Below, in pieces: positions 26,431 to 34,978 of a DNA stretch of 64,000 nt. Under the pieces are notes generated by a model. It saw only the letters and a list, made by a program, of their open reading frames with translations. It was not told the DNA's origin and made no database searches. This DNA is from Alteraurantiacibacter buctensis. GTDB taxonomy: Bacteria > Pseudomonadota > Alphaproteobacteria > Sphingomonadales > Sphingomonadaceae. How positions within the stretch are numbered: the first letter of the stretch is position 1; each line of letters starts with the position of its first letter. The position numbers and the translations under genes were made by a program. The DNA is taken from NCBI RefSeq assembly GCF_009827655.1, contig NZ_WTYV01000004.1, forward strand, positions 124,001-188,000. The letters are read 5' to 3'.

Positions 26431-27152
26431 AACTCGCGCGGCACGTTGGCGAACACCCGCTGCACGTTGGCGCGCGCGTTGATCTGCTCGATCCACCGCA
26501 ACAGGTGCGGCGTGTCCTCCCGGTTCACAAACTCGGCAAAGCCGCGCTCCATCCCGTTGGCGATTGAGAAATTGCAGATGTCCGCGAGGGTGTACATGCC
26601 GCCTGCCAGCCATTCGTTGTCGGCCAGGTGGTCATCCAGCTTGCGGACTGAAGAGCCGATCTTGCGCATTTCCTCGTCCAGAAGATCCTGCGGAAAACCT
26701 TCGCGGGCGCGGCGCCATTTGACCTGCTGTTCTGCCACCGGGATACGGGCGACCACTTCCTCGAACTCGGCATCGGACAGGTGCTCCACCATTTTGCTGA
26801 CATGGCGGTGCCAGCCGATCGTGGAGACGCACCAGCAGAAATATTCGTCCACCCACTTGGTCCAGATCCGCATCTGCGCGCGGTCGAAGTGATCGTCGGG
26901 GCGCAGTTTCACGGCGGTGGGGTGGGCATCTTCGAGGTATTCGCAGATCACTGTGCTTTCGGTGACGATGCGACCGTCATCATCCAGCGCGGGCACCTGG
27001 CCGCGCGGGTTGATGGCCTTGTACCATTCGGAATGGTGCTCGAACGTACGCGGGTTGAGCAGCTTGTGCTCGAACGCCAGCTGCTTCTCGTACAGCGCCA
27101 GCATGGGCTTCAAGGAATTGGCCCCGGGGCCGAAGCTGTAGAACTTGAGCAT
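26427..27152 (-). CDS. Glutathione S-transferase, LigF-like beta-etherase candidate
   Basis: A 241-residue cytosolic GST with an N-terminal thioredoxin-like domain (1-80) and helical C-terminal domain. The sequence is close to what I recall of LigF of Sphingobium SYK-6, the glutathione-dependent beta-aryl-ether-cleaving enzyme of lignin dimer breakdown. Shared stretches include YSFGPGANSLKP, INPRGQVPALDDDG, ESTVICEYLEDA, IWTKWVDEYFCWCVSTIGW and the ADICNFSIANG helix. The Ser in FGPGANSLKP occupies the usual GST catalytic region. LigE, LigD or LigG partners are not in the window; the facing transporter gene starts 114 bases away. Substrate identity is inferred, not shown. Confidence 0.82.
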   Translation of the reverse strand: MLKFYSFGPGANSLKPMLALYEKQLAFEHKLLNPRTFEHHSEWYKAINPRGQVPALDDDGRIVTESTVICEYLEDAHPTAVKLRPDDHFDRAQMRIWTKWVDEYFCWCVSTIGWHRHVSKMVEHLSDAEFEEVVARIPVAEQQVKWRRAREGFPQDLLDEEMRKIGSSVRKLDDHLADNEWLAGGMYTLADICNFSIANGMERGFAEFVNREDTPHLLRWIEQINARANVQRVFANVPREF

Positions 27153-27265
27153 GTGTGTTTCTCTCCCTTGGCCCGAACCTTGGCAATCTGGCGCGGCTTG
27201 GCAAGTGTCTTTGCTTGCCGAGCATGACTGAACGCGCCACAGCGCGCTTTGAAGAGGATCAAGGA

Positions 27266-28543
27266 ATGGGTCAGGCAGACACAGTGCCCGATCGCGGCCA
27301 GGCCCGCCGCGCCATCGCTGCGGCCACGATCGGCAACGCGCTGGAATTCTATGACTTCATGGTCTTCAGCTTCTTTGCCATCCAGATCGGCGCTGCCTTC
27401 TTCCCGTCTGGCGACCCGCTGGCCAGCCTGATGGCATCGCTGGCTGCCTTCGGTGCCGGGTTTGTTACCCGCCCGCTGGGGGCCTGGATGATCGGCGGCT
27501 ATGCCGACCGGCACGGGCGCAAGCCGGCGCTGGTATTCTCGATGGTGCTTATGGGCCTGGCCATCGGGGTGATCGCCCTGACCCCCTCCTACGCAGCCAT
27601 CGGCATCGCCGCGCCGGTGATCGTGGTGCTGGCGAGACTGGCACAGGGCTTTGCCGTGGGTGGAGAGGTTGGCCCGGCCACCGCCTATCTGCTGGAGAAC
27701 GCCAGCGATGCGCGCCGCGGCGTAGTGGTGGGGATGCAGCGCGTCAGCCAGTTGATCGCGGTGACCGCCGGGTCGCTGGTGGGCCTGCTGCTCAGCCTGC
27801 TGCTCACCGAGGCCGCCTTTGCCGAATATGGCTGGCGCATCGCCATGCTGCTGGGGGTGGCAATCGTGCCCTTCGCCCTGTGGATGCGCCGCCGCCTTCC
27901 CGAAACGCACGACCGTGTGAGCGAGCCGGATGCTGCACTGCCGCTACTGGAACCAGGAGTGTGCCGCATCTACGTGATCGGGCCGGTGCTGATGGCCGCT
28001 GGCACGATCTGCGCCTATGTCGGCACCTATCTCGCCACCTTCGGCCAGGCGAGCCTCAGCCTGTCTCCCAGCACGGCGCTGGCGGGTCAACTGGCAGGCA
28101 ATGCGGCGGCCCTCGCCACATGCCTGGCAAGTGGGTGGATCAGTGACCAGGTGGGCCGCAAGCCGGCGCTACTGGCGATCATCGTGGCGCAGATCGTGCT
28201 GATCCCGTTGTCCTTCGCGTGGATGGTGGGTGAGCCTGCGCTAGTGTCATTCATGGTCGGCTCGGTGCTGCTTTCGGCAGCAATCGGCGCTTTTCCAAGC
28301 CCGGCCAACACAGCCATCATCGAAAGCCTGCCCAAGGCGCGGCGATCGCGAGGGTTCGCGCTGATCTTCTCGATTCCCGTCAGCCTGTTCGGCGCTACGA
28401 CGCAATTGATCGTGACTTGGCTGATCGCGGTCACCGGCAGCCAGATGATGGTAGCCTGGGTTCCCGTCGCCGGGCTGGTGCTGGCGCTGGTTGCCACTCT
28501 TATGCTGCGCGAGAGTGCTCCACGCAAATTGCGGTCAGTATAG
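27266..28543 (+). CDS. MFS transporter, metabolite:H+ symporter (MHS) family
   Basis: A 425-residue polytopic inner-membrane transporter, full length, with 12 predicted hydrophobic helices. MHS features include GNALEFYDFMVFSFFAIQIG near the N-terminus, GGYADRHGRKPAL in the 2-3 loop, ARLAQGFAVGGEVGPATAYLLEN in helix 4-5 and SDQVGRKPALLAI in the second half. ATG 27266 is chosen because AGAGG lies 8 bases upstream; an ATG at 27224 has no ribosome-binding site. It is divergent from the LigF-like GST, so it may import an aromatic or organic acid, but this is inferred from position only. It overlaps the namZ end by 9 bases. Confidence 0.88.
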   Translation: MGQADTVPDRGQARRAIAAATIGNALEFYDFMVFSFFAIQIGAAFFPSGDPLASLMASLAAFGAGFVTRPLGAWMIGGYADRHGRKPALVFSMVLMGLAIGVIALTPSYAAIGIAAPVIVVLARLAQGFAVGGEVGPATAYLLENASDARRGVVVGMQRVSQLIAVTAGSLVGLLLSLLLTEAAFAEYGWRIAMLLGVAIVPFALWMRRRLPETHDRVSEPDAALPLLEPGVCRIYVIGPVLMAAGTICAYVGTYLATFGQASLSLSPSTALAGQLAGNAAALATCLASGWISDQVGRKPALLAIIVAQIVLIPLSFAWMVGEPALVSFMVGSVLLSAAIGAFPSPANTAIIESLPKARRSRGFALIFSIPVSLFGATTQLIVTWLIAVTGSQMMVAWVPVAGLVLALVATLMLRESAPRKLRSV

Positions 28544-29734
28544 CAGGAGGTCGCGCGTCTCGGCGATCCAGGCTGCCTCGTCCCGCGCTGCTAGAGCATC
28601 CAGATCGGCCGGAGTGGCGGCCTCATCGTCCACCCATTCGCGCAAGGCCGGGCCGCCGTTGATCACGTCGATAGCCAGGCGGTCAAACTCGTACTCGTAG
28701 GGAAAATCGCGCCAGATCGGGTAATCCGGCTGCAGGTTCCGGATCGCCTTGAAGGCCAGCGCCTGCAAGCGCCAGGGCCGGAACGCATGGTGGTCGTAGA
28801 ACTTGCCCTCGGCATGGACCATCAGCCCGCTGCACAGTTCCCCTGCGTGCTTGTGGAAGGTGGGCGTGAACCAGCATTCGCGCAGCGCGCAGCCGGCCAG
28901 CCAGTAAGGCGCCAGCCGGTGCATTTCGGCCAGCACGGCCTTCGCATACACATCCGGCGCACCGAACAGCACTTCCAGCGCGCGGGTGGTGCCCCGCCCC
29001 TCGCTCAAGGTCGCGCCCTCGATCATCACCGTTCCGGCATAGGCGCGGGCCATGTTGAGGGTGGCGGCATTGGGGCTGGGATTGATCCAGATGCGGCTTT
29101 CCGGCCAGCCATACCCGGGCGCTGCATCGGGCTGCCAGCCCTCCATCGTCACCACATGATAAGGCAGGCTGAGCCCGAACTGGCGGATGAACCAGTACCC
29201 CATCTCGCCCATCGTCAGCCCGTGGCGCATCGGCATGGGGCCAGCGCCGACAAAGCTCTCCTGCCCCGGGAGCAAAATGGTGCCTTCAACCGGGCGACCG
29301 GCGGGGTTGGGCCGGTCCAGCACCCACACTTCCTTGCCGTGGCGCGCCGCCTCCTCCAGCAGGTAGAGCAGCGTGGTGACGAAGGTATAGATACGGCAGC
29401 CCAGGTCCTGCAGGTCGAACAGGAACACGTCGGCACTTTCGATCATTTGCGGGCTTGGCCGGCGCACCTCGCCATAGAGGCTGAACACGGGAATGCCGTA
29501 GACGGGATCCACCTCGTCCGCCGTCTCGACCATGTTGTCCTGCTTGTCGCCCTTCAGGCCGTGCTGCGGGCCGAAGGCACTGGTCACCTTGACACCGGCG
29601 GCAATCAGCGCGTCGAGCGAATGGACCAGGTCTGCCGTGACTGAAGCCGGATGGGCCACCAGCGCCACGCGGCGCCCTGTCAGGCGGGCCAGGAGTGCGG
29701 GGTCCGCCAGCAGGCGGTCGATACCGAAATTCAT
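28535..29734 (-). CDS. NamZ-like exo-beta-N-acetylmuramidase (DUF1343)
   Basis: A 399-residue protein of the DUF1343 family, whose Bacillus member NamZ removes terminal N-acetylmuramic acid from peptidoglycan fragments. Family signatures include GRRVALVAHPASV, SAFGPQHGLKGDKQDNM, PVFSLYGEVRRPSPQMI, VFLFDLQDLGCRIYTFVTTLLYL, WVLDRPNPAGR and a C-terminal PTFHKHAGELCSG. No signal peptide is seen from ATG 29734, so it would act in the cytoplasm in muropeptide recycling unless exported by another route. Its start overlaps the stop of the DOMON-like gene (ATGA), so it is the second gene of that pair. Confidence 0.88.
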   Translation of the reverse strand: MNFGIDRLLADPALLARLTGRRVALVAHPASVTADLVHSLDALIAAGVKVTSAFGPQHGLKGDKQDNMVETADEVDPVYGIPVFSLYGEVRRPSPQMIESADVFLFDLQDLGCRIYTFVTTLLYLLEEAARHGKEVWVLDRPNPAGRPVEGTILLPGQESFVGAGPMPMRHGLTMGEMGYWFIRQFGLSLPYHVVTMEGWQPDAAPGYGWPESRIWINPSPNAATLNMARAYAGTVMIEGATLSEGRGTTRALEVLFGAPDVYAKAVLAEMHRLAPYWLAGCALRECWFTPTFHKHAGELCSGLMVHAEGKFYDHHAFRPWRLQALAFKAIRNLQPDYPIWRDFPYEYEFDRLAIDVINGGPALREWVDDEAATPADLDALAARDEAAWIAETRDLLLY

Positions 29735-30273
29735 GGCGTTTCGGGTGGCGCAAGGTGCGCGGCAAAGCAAGCCGGATGATGGAAATCCGGCTTGTCCGGA
29801 TCGCCATGTGCCATTGCCCAATAGGACAGGGTGCTGCCGGCTTCCTCGATCACCATGTTCAGCGATAGCGCGGCGGGCAGCGGGGGCAGGTCGGCCAGCG
29901 GCAGGGCGACATCGACGATCAGCAGGTTGCGTCCCGGGCGCGGGGTGATGGCCGGATCATGGCTTACAGGATGGTTGCCCGCGCTCTCGCGCCACCCGCG
30001 AAAGGCATAAGCCGCCCAGCTTTCCGACGGGCTGAAGTTGAACTCGGTATAACCAGCCGCGCCCTTGGTGTGCATGAACAGCTCGCAGCAGGTGGTACGC
30101 CACAGGTTGTCGGCACGGCGACGCCCGGTGAACGGGGGCAGCATCACCTTGCCCGCCCCTTCGACCCGCCAGCGCAGTTGCAGCCAGGGCCCTACCACGC
30201 CAAAGCGCGCCTCTACCGCGATTACAGCCAGCGGCGGATTTGCCGGATGCGGCACCAGCAGATGCGTTTGCAT
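29731..30273 (-). CDS. DOMON-like domain protein
   Basis: A 180-residue protein of a sphingomonad family annotated as DOMON-like, a beta-sandwich that binds heme or sugars in other proteins. Conserved stretches are LQLRWRVEGAG, RRADNLWRTTCCELFMHT, YTEFNFSPSESWAAYAF and the C-terminal GDPDKPDFHHPACFAAHL. No signal peptide is seen. GTGGAGAGG upstream fits ATG 30273 better than the GTG at 30285. It overlaps namZ and may share in sugar or muropeptide use, but this is inferred only from coupling. Confidence 0.8.
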   Translation of the reverse strand: MQTHLLVPHPANPPLAVIAVEARFGVVGPWLQLRWRVEGAGKVMLPPFTGRRRADNLWRTTCCELFMHTKGAAGYTEFNFSPSESWAAYAFRGWRESAGNHPVSHDPAITPRPGRNLLIVDVALPLADLPPLPAALSLNMVIEEAGSTLSYWAMAHGDPDKPDFHHPACFAAHLAPPETP

Positions 30274-30319
30274 GTGCCTCTCCACGTGCTAACCGCCGCC
30301 GCGAACGCAAGAGAGAACC

Positions 30320-31552
30320 ATGAGCACTTTCCAGTCCGATCTACTCAACCTGCTCAGCGAGCGGGGCTATGTCCACCAGGTGACCGATGCCGAGGCGCTT
30401 GATGCGCTGGCCGGCAAGCAGGTGGTGCCGGGCTATATCGGGTTCGATGCCACTGCGCCAAGCCTGCATGTGGGATCGCTGGTACAGATCATGATGCTTC
30501 GCCGCCTGCAGCAGACCGGCCACAAGCCGGTGGTGGTGATGGGCGGCGGCACCACCCGCATCGGTGACCCCACGGGGCGCGACGAAAGCCGCAAGATGCT
30601 GACCGACCAGGCGATCGAGGACAATATCGCCGGCATCCGCAAGGTGTTCGAGAAGCTGCTGGTGTTCGGCGATGGCCCGACCGATGCGGTGATGGTCAAC
30701 AACCACGACTGGCTGGGCAAGCTGGGCTACATCGAGCTGCTGCAGACCGTTGGCACGCACTTCACGATCAACCGGATGCTCACCTTCGATTCGGTGAAGC
30801 TGCGGCTTGATCGCGAGCAGCCGATGACCTTCCTGGAGTTCAACTACATGATCCTCCAGGGGTACGACTTCCGCCACCTGAGCCATGACATGGGCGTGCG
30901 CCTGCAGATGGGAGGCAGCGACCAGTGGGGCAACATCGTCAACGGCGTGGAGCTGACGCGGCGGATGGACGGGGTGGAGGTGTTCGGCCTCACCACCCCC
31001 CTGCTGACCACGGCGGACGGGGCCAAGATGGGCAAGACTGCGGCCGGTGCCGTGTGGCTGAACGAGGAGCAACTCCCCAGCTACGATTTCTGGCAGTACT
31101 GGCGCAATGTCGATGACCGGGACGTGGGCAAGTTCCTCAAGCTGTTCACCGACCTGCCCTTGGACGAGATCACCCGCCTGGAAGGGCTTGAAGGCAGCGA
31201 AATCAACGCCGCCAAGGTGGTCCTCGCCAACGAGGTAACCCGCCTGGTGCGCGGTGAGGAAGCCGCCCGCACCGCCGAGCAGACCGCTGCCGCCACCTTC
31301 GCCGGGGGCGGCCTGGGGGCCGACCTGCCGGTGCTGGAAGTGGGCCGCGATGGCATTGCCGTGTTTGCGGCCCTGGCCGCGCTGGGCTTTGCCGCCTCCA
31401 ATGGCGAGGCGCGGCGCAAGGTTGGCGAAGGCGCGGTGAAGCTGGATGACGTGGCCGTTTCCGATCCCAGCCAGGTGATCACCGTGGAGCCGGGCGCGGA
31501 CCGCAAACTGAGCCTTGGCAAGAAGCGTCACGCGGTGCTGCGCGGAGTCTGA
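30320..31552 (+). CDS. tyrS: Tyrosine--tRNA ligase
   Basis: Class I aminoacyl-tRNA synthetase charging tRNA-Tyr. The 410-residue protein has the Rossmann catalytic domain with the HIGH-type motif HVGS ([10 protein letters not shown], near residue 51), [40 protein letters not shown] and the KMSKS-type loop KMGKT near residue 235, and a C-terminal S4 RNA-binding domain (about 345-405). ATG 30320 follows a purine-rich stretch (GAGAGAA). It has its own 46-base upstream region and is divergent from the DOMON-like gene. Confidence 0.97.
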   Translation: MSTFQSDLLNLLSERGYVHQVTDAEALDALAGKQVVPGYIGFDATAPSLHVGSLVQIMMLRRLQQTGHKPVVVMGGGTTRIGDPTGRDESRKMLTDQAIEDNIAGIRKVFEKLLVFGDGPTDAVMVNNHDWLGKLGYIELLQTVGTHFTINRMLTFDSVKLRLDREQPMTFLEFNYMILQGYDFRHLSHDMGVRLQMGGSDQWGNIVNGVELTRRMDGVEVFGLTTPLLTTADGAKMGKTAAGAVWLNEEQLPSYDFWQYWRNVDDRDVGKFLKLFTDLPLDEITRLEGLEGSEINAAKVVLANEVTRLVRGEEAARTAEQTAAATFAGGGLGADLPVLEVGRDGIAVFAALAALGFAASNGEARRKVGEGAVKLDDVAVSDPSQVITVEPGADRKLSLGKKRHAVLRGV

Positions 31553-31661
31553 TTTCTTCACACCTTCGCGTTGCGGAAGCCCTCAGGGTTTACCCTTTAT
31601 CCAGCTTTTGCTGCCAATACCGGCCTTCAACCGTTCCGCACGTGCAGAAGGACCGCAGAAC

Positions 31662-32000
31662 ATGGCCCACGGCGCCCAGCTTTCCGTCACGGACATGCGT
31701 CGTTCGACGCGTCACCCGGTGAGCCACAATGTGATCGCCGAACATCGCCAGTCCGGCGACATGAAGCTGCACATCTGCAACCTTTCGGCCCACGGATTCA
31801 TGGTCGATAACGAGCCGGCGGTGGCGCGCGGTGACCGGCTGATCATCCGCCTGCCTACCGTGGGTCGGATCGAGGCCTACTGCATCTGGAAGACCGAGGA
31901 TCGCGCCGGCTTCCAGTTCGAGCGGATCATCCGCATGGACGATTTCATGGCCGTGATCCGCGAGCTGCAGCCCAACCCGGCCCTGCGCCGCCGCGGCTGA
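31662..32000 (+). CDS. PilZ domain protein
   Basis: A 112-residue, single-domain PilZ protein, a fold that commonly binds cyclic di-GMP. It opens with RRSTRHPVSHNVIAEHR, an RxxxR-like segment, and continues with LHICNLSAHGFMVDN, corresponding to the D/NxSxxG motif (here NLSAHG), and GRIEAYCIWKTEDRAGFQFE. Both halves of the usual cyclic di-GMP motif are thus recognisable, though the RxxxR match is loose. It stands alone between tyrS and an MFS gene. No output domain is present, so it would act through a partner. Confidence 0.82.
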   Translation: MAHGAQLSVTDMRRSTRHPVSHNVIAEHRQSGDMKLHICNLSAHGFMVDNEPAVARGDRLIIRLPTVGRIEAYCIWKTEDRAGFQFERIIRMDDFMAVIRELQPNPALRRRG

Positions 32001-32079
32001 GCGCCAGGTCCAAGCCAGCTATCACCGCCCATAGCGGGATTTTGTTGCCCTGCGAACGGCGCACTGTCATTCCGCGCCG

Positions 32080-33363
32080 GTGACTGCCGAACCTTCGCTA
32101 CCCTCATCGCCGCTGCATCTGCCCGAGTTCCGGCGGCTGTGGGTCGCGCGGTTCCTGTCGGTCTTCTCCACCCTCTCGATGGTGGTGCTGATCGGGTACC
32201 AGACTTATGACCTGGCACGTAGCGACTATGGCATGGATCCGGGTCGGGCGGCTTTCATGCTGGGACTGCTGGGTGCCGCCCAGTTCGTGCCGCTCGCCGT
32301 CCTTACCCCGCTGGCCGGTGTGGCGGCTGACCGGTTCGACCGGCGCTACGTTGTGGTCTGCGCCAACCTGGTCGACTGCCTGATCGCGCTGGTGATCGGC
32401 TTTGCCACCTGGTCCGACGCGCTGACCCTGCCCCTGCTGTTCACCCTGGCCGCGATGCACGGCGCGGCGCGGGTATTCAACGGGCCCGCCTTGTCCGCCA
32501 TTGCTCCTAATATCGTGCCCGCCCCGCTTCTGCCGCGGGCCATCGCGCTGTCTTCGATGGCCTGGCAGATTGGCACCGTGGCCGGACCCGCCATCAGTGG
32601 GTTGATCTTTGGCATCCACGAATCGATGCCCTATTTCATCGCTGCCGGAATGCTGCTGGCGGCCGCAACGCTGATCATCACCATCAGGCCGGTCAAGGCC
32701 AGGCACGATGGTGGCCCGGCCCACCCTTTCCGCCAGGTGGTGGAAGGCTTTCGCTTCGTCAGAGGCAACCGATTCCTGCTCGGCTGCATTACGCTCGACC
32801 TGTTCGCCGTGCTGCTGGGCGGGGCCACGGCCATGCTGCCGGTATTCGCGCGCGACGTGCTGCACGTGGGCGCGGCGGGCCTGGGCGTGATGCGCGGCGC
32901 ACCTGCCATCGGCGCTGCGCTGACTGCGGCCTTCCTCTCGTGGCGACCGCTGGAAAACAACGTGGGCGTGAAGATGCTGTGGGCCGTGGTGGCTTTCGGC
33001 GTGGCCACGATCGCCTTCGGCCTCTCGCGCAGCTTTGCCCTCAGCCTGCTGTGCTTGGCGGTGCTGGGCGCGGCGGACATGATCTCGGTCTTCATCCGCA
33101 GCTCGCTGGTGCAGCTCTATACTCCGGACAACACCCGCGGCCGCGTGTCGGCCATCAGTGGCCTCGCCATTTCCGCCAGCAATGAACTGGGCGAGCTTCA
33201 GTCCGGCCTCGTCGCCGCGGTCATCGGCGCAACGGGGGCGGTTGTATTCGGCGGTGTGGGTGCGATATTCGTGACAGCCCTGTGGGCCCTGATATTCCCG
33301 GAACTGCGCCGGGCCAGGACTTTCGCCGTGCAATACCAGGATGCAAAGGAACCCGCGCCATGA
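32080..33363 (+). CDS. MFS exporter, EntS/MFS_3-type
   Basis: A 427-residue major facilitator protein with about 12 hydrophobic helices, of the MFS_3 type (EntS-like exporters). The sequence [23 protein letters not shown] near the N-terminus, [14 protein letters not shown] in the 2-3 loop, [13 protein letters not shown] and [36 protein letters not shown] are typical. The start is GTG 32080; there is no better ATG nearby. Its stop overlaps the cysK start (ATGA), and cysK in turn overlaps a hydrolase gene, so three products are translationally coupled. The substrate is unknown. Confidence 0.88.
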   Translation: MTAEPSLPSSPLHLPEFRRLWVARFLSVFSTLSMVVLIGYQTYDLARSDYGMDPGRAAFMLGLLGAAQFVPLAVLTPLAGVAADRFDRRYVVVCANLVDCLIALVIGFATWSDALTLPLLFTLAAMHGAARVFNGPALSAIAPNIVPAPLLPRAIALSSMAWQIGTVAGPAISGLIFGIHESMPYFIAAGMLLAAATLIITIRPVKARHDGGPAHPFRQVVEGFRFVRGNRFLLGCITLDLFAVLLGGATAMLPVFARDVLHVGAAGLGVMRGAPAIGAALTAAFLSWRPLENNVGVKMLWAVVAFGVATIAFGLSRSFALSLLCLAVLGAADMISVFIRSSLVQLYTPDNTRGRVSAISGLAISASNELGELQSGLVAAVIGATGAVVFGGVGAIFVTALWALIFPELRRARTFAVQYQDAKEPAP

Positions 33364-34280
33364 AGTATGACAACGTCCTGCAGTCCATCGGCAACACCCC
33401 GCATATCCGCCTGGGCAAGCTGTTCCCGAACCACGAAGTGTGGGTGAAGAGCGAGCGGGCCAACCCGGGTGGATCGATCAAGGATCGTATCGCCCTTGCC
33501 ATGGTCGAGGCGGCCGAGGCTTCGGGCGACCTGCAACCGGGCGGCACCATTGTTGAGCCGACCAGTGGCAACACCGGCATTGGCCTGGCCATGGTTGCGG
33601 CGGTGAAGGGCTACAAGCTGGTGCTGGTCATGCCCGAGAGCATGAGCATCGAGCGCCGCCGCCTGATGCTGGCCTATGGTGCCAGCTTTGACCTGACCCC
33701 GCGCGAGAAGGGCATGAAGGGGGCGCTGGAACGCGCGGCGGAGATCGTCGCCGCCACGCCCGGCGCGTGGATGCCGCAGCAGTTCGAGAACGCCGCGAAC
33801 GTAGCGATCCACGCGCGCACCACGGCGCAGGAAATCCTGGCCGATTTCGCCGATGCGCCGCCAGCCCTGCTGATCACCGGCGTGGGTACCGGTGGCCACC
33901 TGACCGGTTGCGCCGAGGTGCTCAAGCAGCACTGGCCGAACCTGAAGGCCTATGCGGTGGAGCCCGCACTCTCCCCCGTCATCTCCGGCGGCCAGCCAGG
34001 CCCGCACCCGATCCAGGGCATTGGCGCGGGCTTCATCCCGGGCAACCTGCACACGCGCGTGATCGACGGGGCAATCCAGGTCGATGCCGAAAAGGCCAAG
34101 GAAATGGCCCGCCGTTGTGCCCGCGAAGAAGGCCTGCTGGTAGGTATCAGCTCTGGCGCAACCCTGGCGGCGATTGACGCCAAGCTGGCCGAGCTGCCCG
34201 CCGGCACCCGCGTGCTGGGCTTCAACTACGATACGGGTGAACGCTATCTCTCGGTGCCCGAATTCCTGCCGACCGAATGA
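33360..34280 (+). CDS. cysK: Cysteine synthase A
   Basis: PLP enzyme (O-acetylserine sulfhydrylase) making cysteine from O-acetylserine and sulfide. The 306-residue protein has the PLP-Lys in [12 protein letters not shown] (near residue 43), [13 protein letters not shown], the phosphate-binding [11 protein letters not shown] and [15 protein letters not shown]. Start ATG 33360 overlaps the stop of the MFS gene, and its stop overlaps the hydrolase gene, both as ATGA. Placement behind an exporter is unusual for cysK and hints that the exporter may concern a sulfur metabolite, but that is speculative. Length and motifs are fully standard. Confidence 0.94.
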   Translation: MKYDNVLQSIGNTPHIRLGKLFPNHEVWVKSERANPGGSIKDRIALAMVEAAEASGDLQPGGTIVEPTSGNTGIGLAMVAAVKGYKLVLVMPESMSIERRRLMLAYGASFDLTPREKGMKGALERAAEIVAATPGAWMPQQFENAANVAIHARTTAQEILADFADAPPALLITGVGTGGHLTGCAEVLKQHWPNLKAYAVEPALSPVISGGQPGPHPIQGIGAGFIPGNLHTRVIDGAIQVDAEKAKEMARRCAREEGLLVGISSGATLAAIDAKLAELPAGTRVLGFNYDTGERYLSVPEFLPTE

Positions 34281-34978
34281 GCATGATCGAGGTTTCCTAT
34301 GCCGACGGCGAGGTGGCGCTGACGGGCACGCTGCATGTGCCCGACAGCACTCCGCGCGCGGCCGTGGTGGTCTTCCCCACGATCATGAACCCTACCCAGT
34401 CGGTCAGCGACAAGGCGGCGGACCTGGCGGCAAACGGCTACCTGGCGCTGGTGGCGGATTTTTACGGCGCAGTGCCCGCGAGTTTCGACGAGGCGCGGGA
34501 TATGGCGATGGGCATCCGCGCCACGCCCGAAACCTACCGCCGCCGTTTGCGTGCCAGTTTGAAGGCGCTGGCCACCCGTCCGGAAGCTGCCGGCCTCCCC
34601 ATCGGCGCGATCGGGTTCTGCATGGGCGGGCAGGCGGTGCTGGAACTGGCGCGCGATGGTGCGCCGTTGTTCGCCGTTGTCAGCTTCCACGGCCTGCTGG
34701 ATACCGATGCGCCCGCCGGTTCAGACGCGATCAGCGCGCGAATCCTGGTCTGCCACGGCGATGCCGACCCGATGGTGCCCCGCAGCCAGGTGATGGCGTT
34801 CTGGGAGGAGATGGACGCCGCAGGAGCTGACTGGCATTTCCACTCCTACGCTGGTGTGAAGCACGGCTTCACCAACCCGGCGCCCAACCCCAACCCTGCC
34901 ACCGGCTATAACGCCAGTGCCGACCGGCAGAGCTGGGCGGCAATGTACGCGCTGTTTGACGAGGTGCTGGGCGCTTAG
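34277..34978 (+). CDS. Dienelactone hydrolase family protein
   Basis: A 233-residue alpha/beta hydrolase of the dienelactone hydrolase family. The nucleophile elbow GFCMGGQA carries Cys in place of Ser, as in true dienelactone hydrolases. The acid is in HGDADPMVP and the His in [12 protein letters not shown]. No signal peptide. It is coupled to cysK by a 4-base overlap. True dienelactone hydrolases act in chlorocatechol breakdown, but no aromatic-degradation cluster is present here, and many family members have other ester or lactone substrates. Its stop overlaps that of the convergent acyl-CoA dehydrogenase. Confidence 0.88.
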   Translation: MSMIEVSYADGEVALTGTLHVPDSTPRAAVVVFPTIMNPTQSVSDKAADLAANGYLALVADFYGAVPASFDEARDMAMGIRATPETYRRRLRASLKALATRPEAAGLPIGAIGFCMGGQAVLELARDGAPLFAVVSFHGLLDTDAPAGSDAISARILVCHGDADPMVPRSQVMAFWEEMDAAGADWHFHSYAGVKHGFTNPAPNPNPATGYNASADRQSWAAMYALFDEVLGA

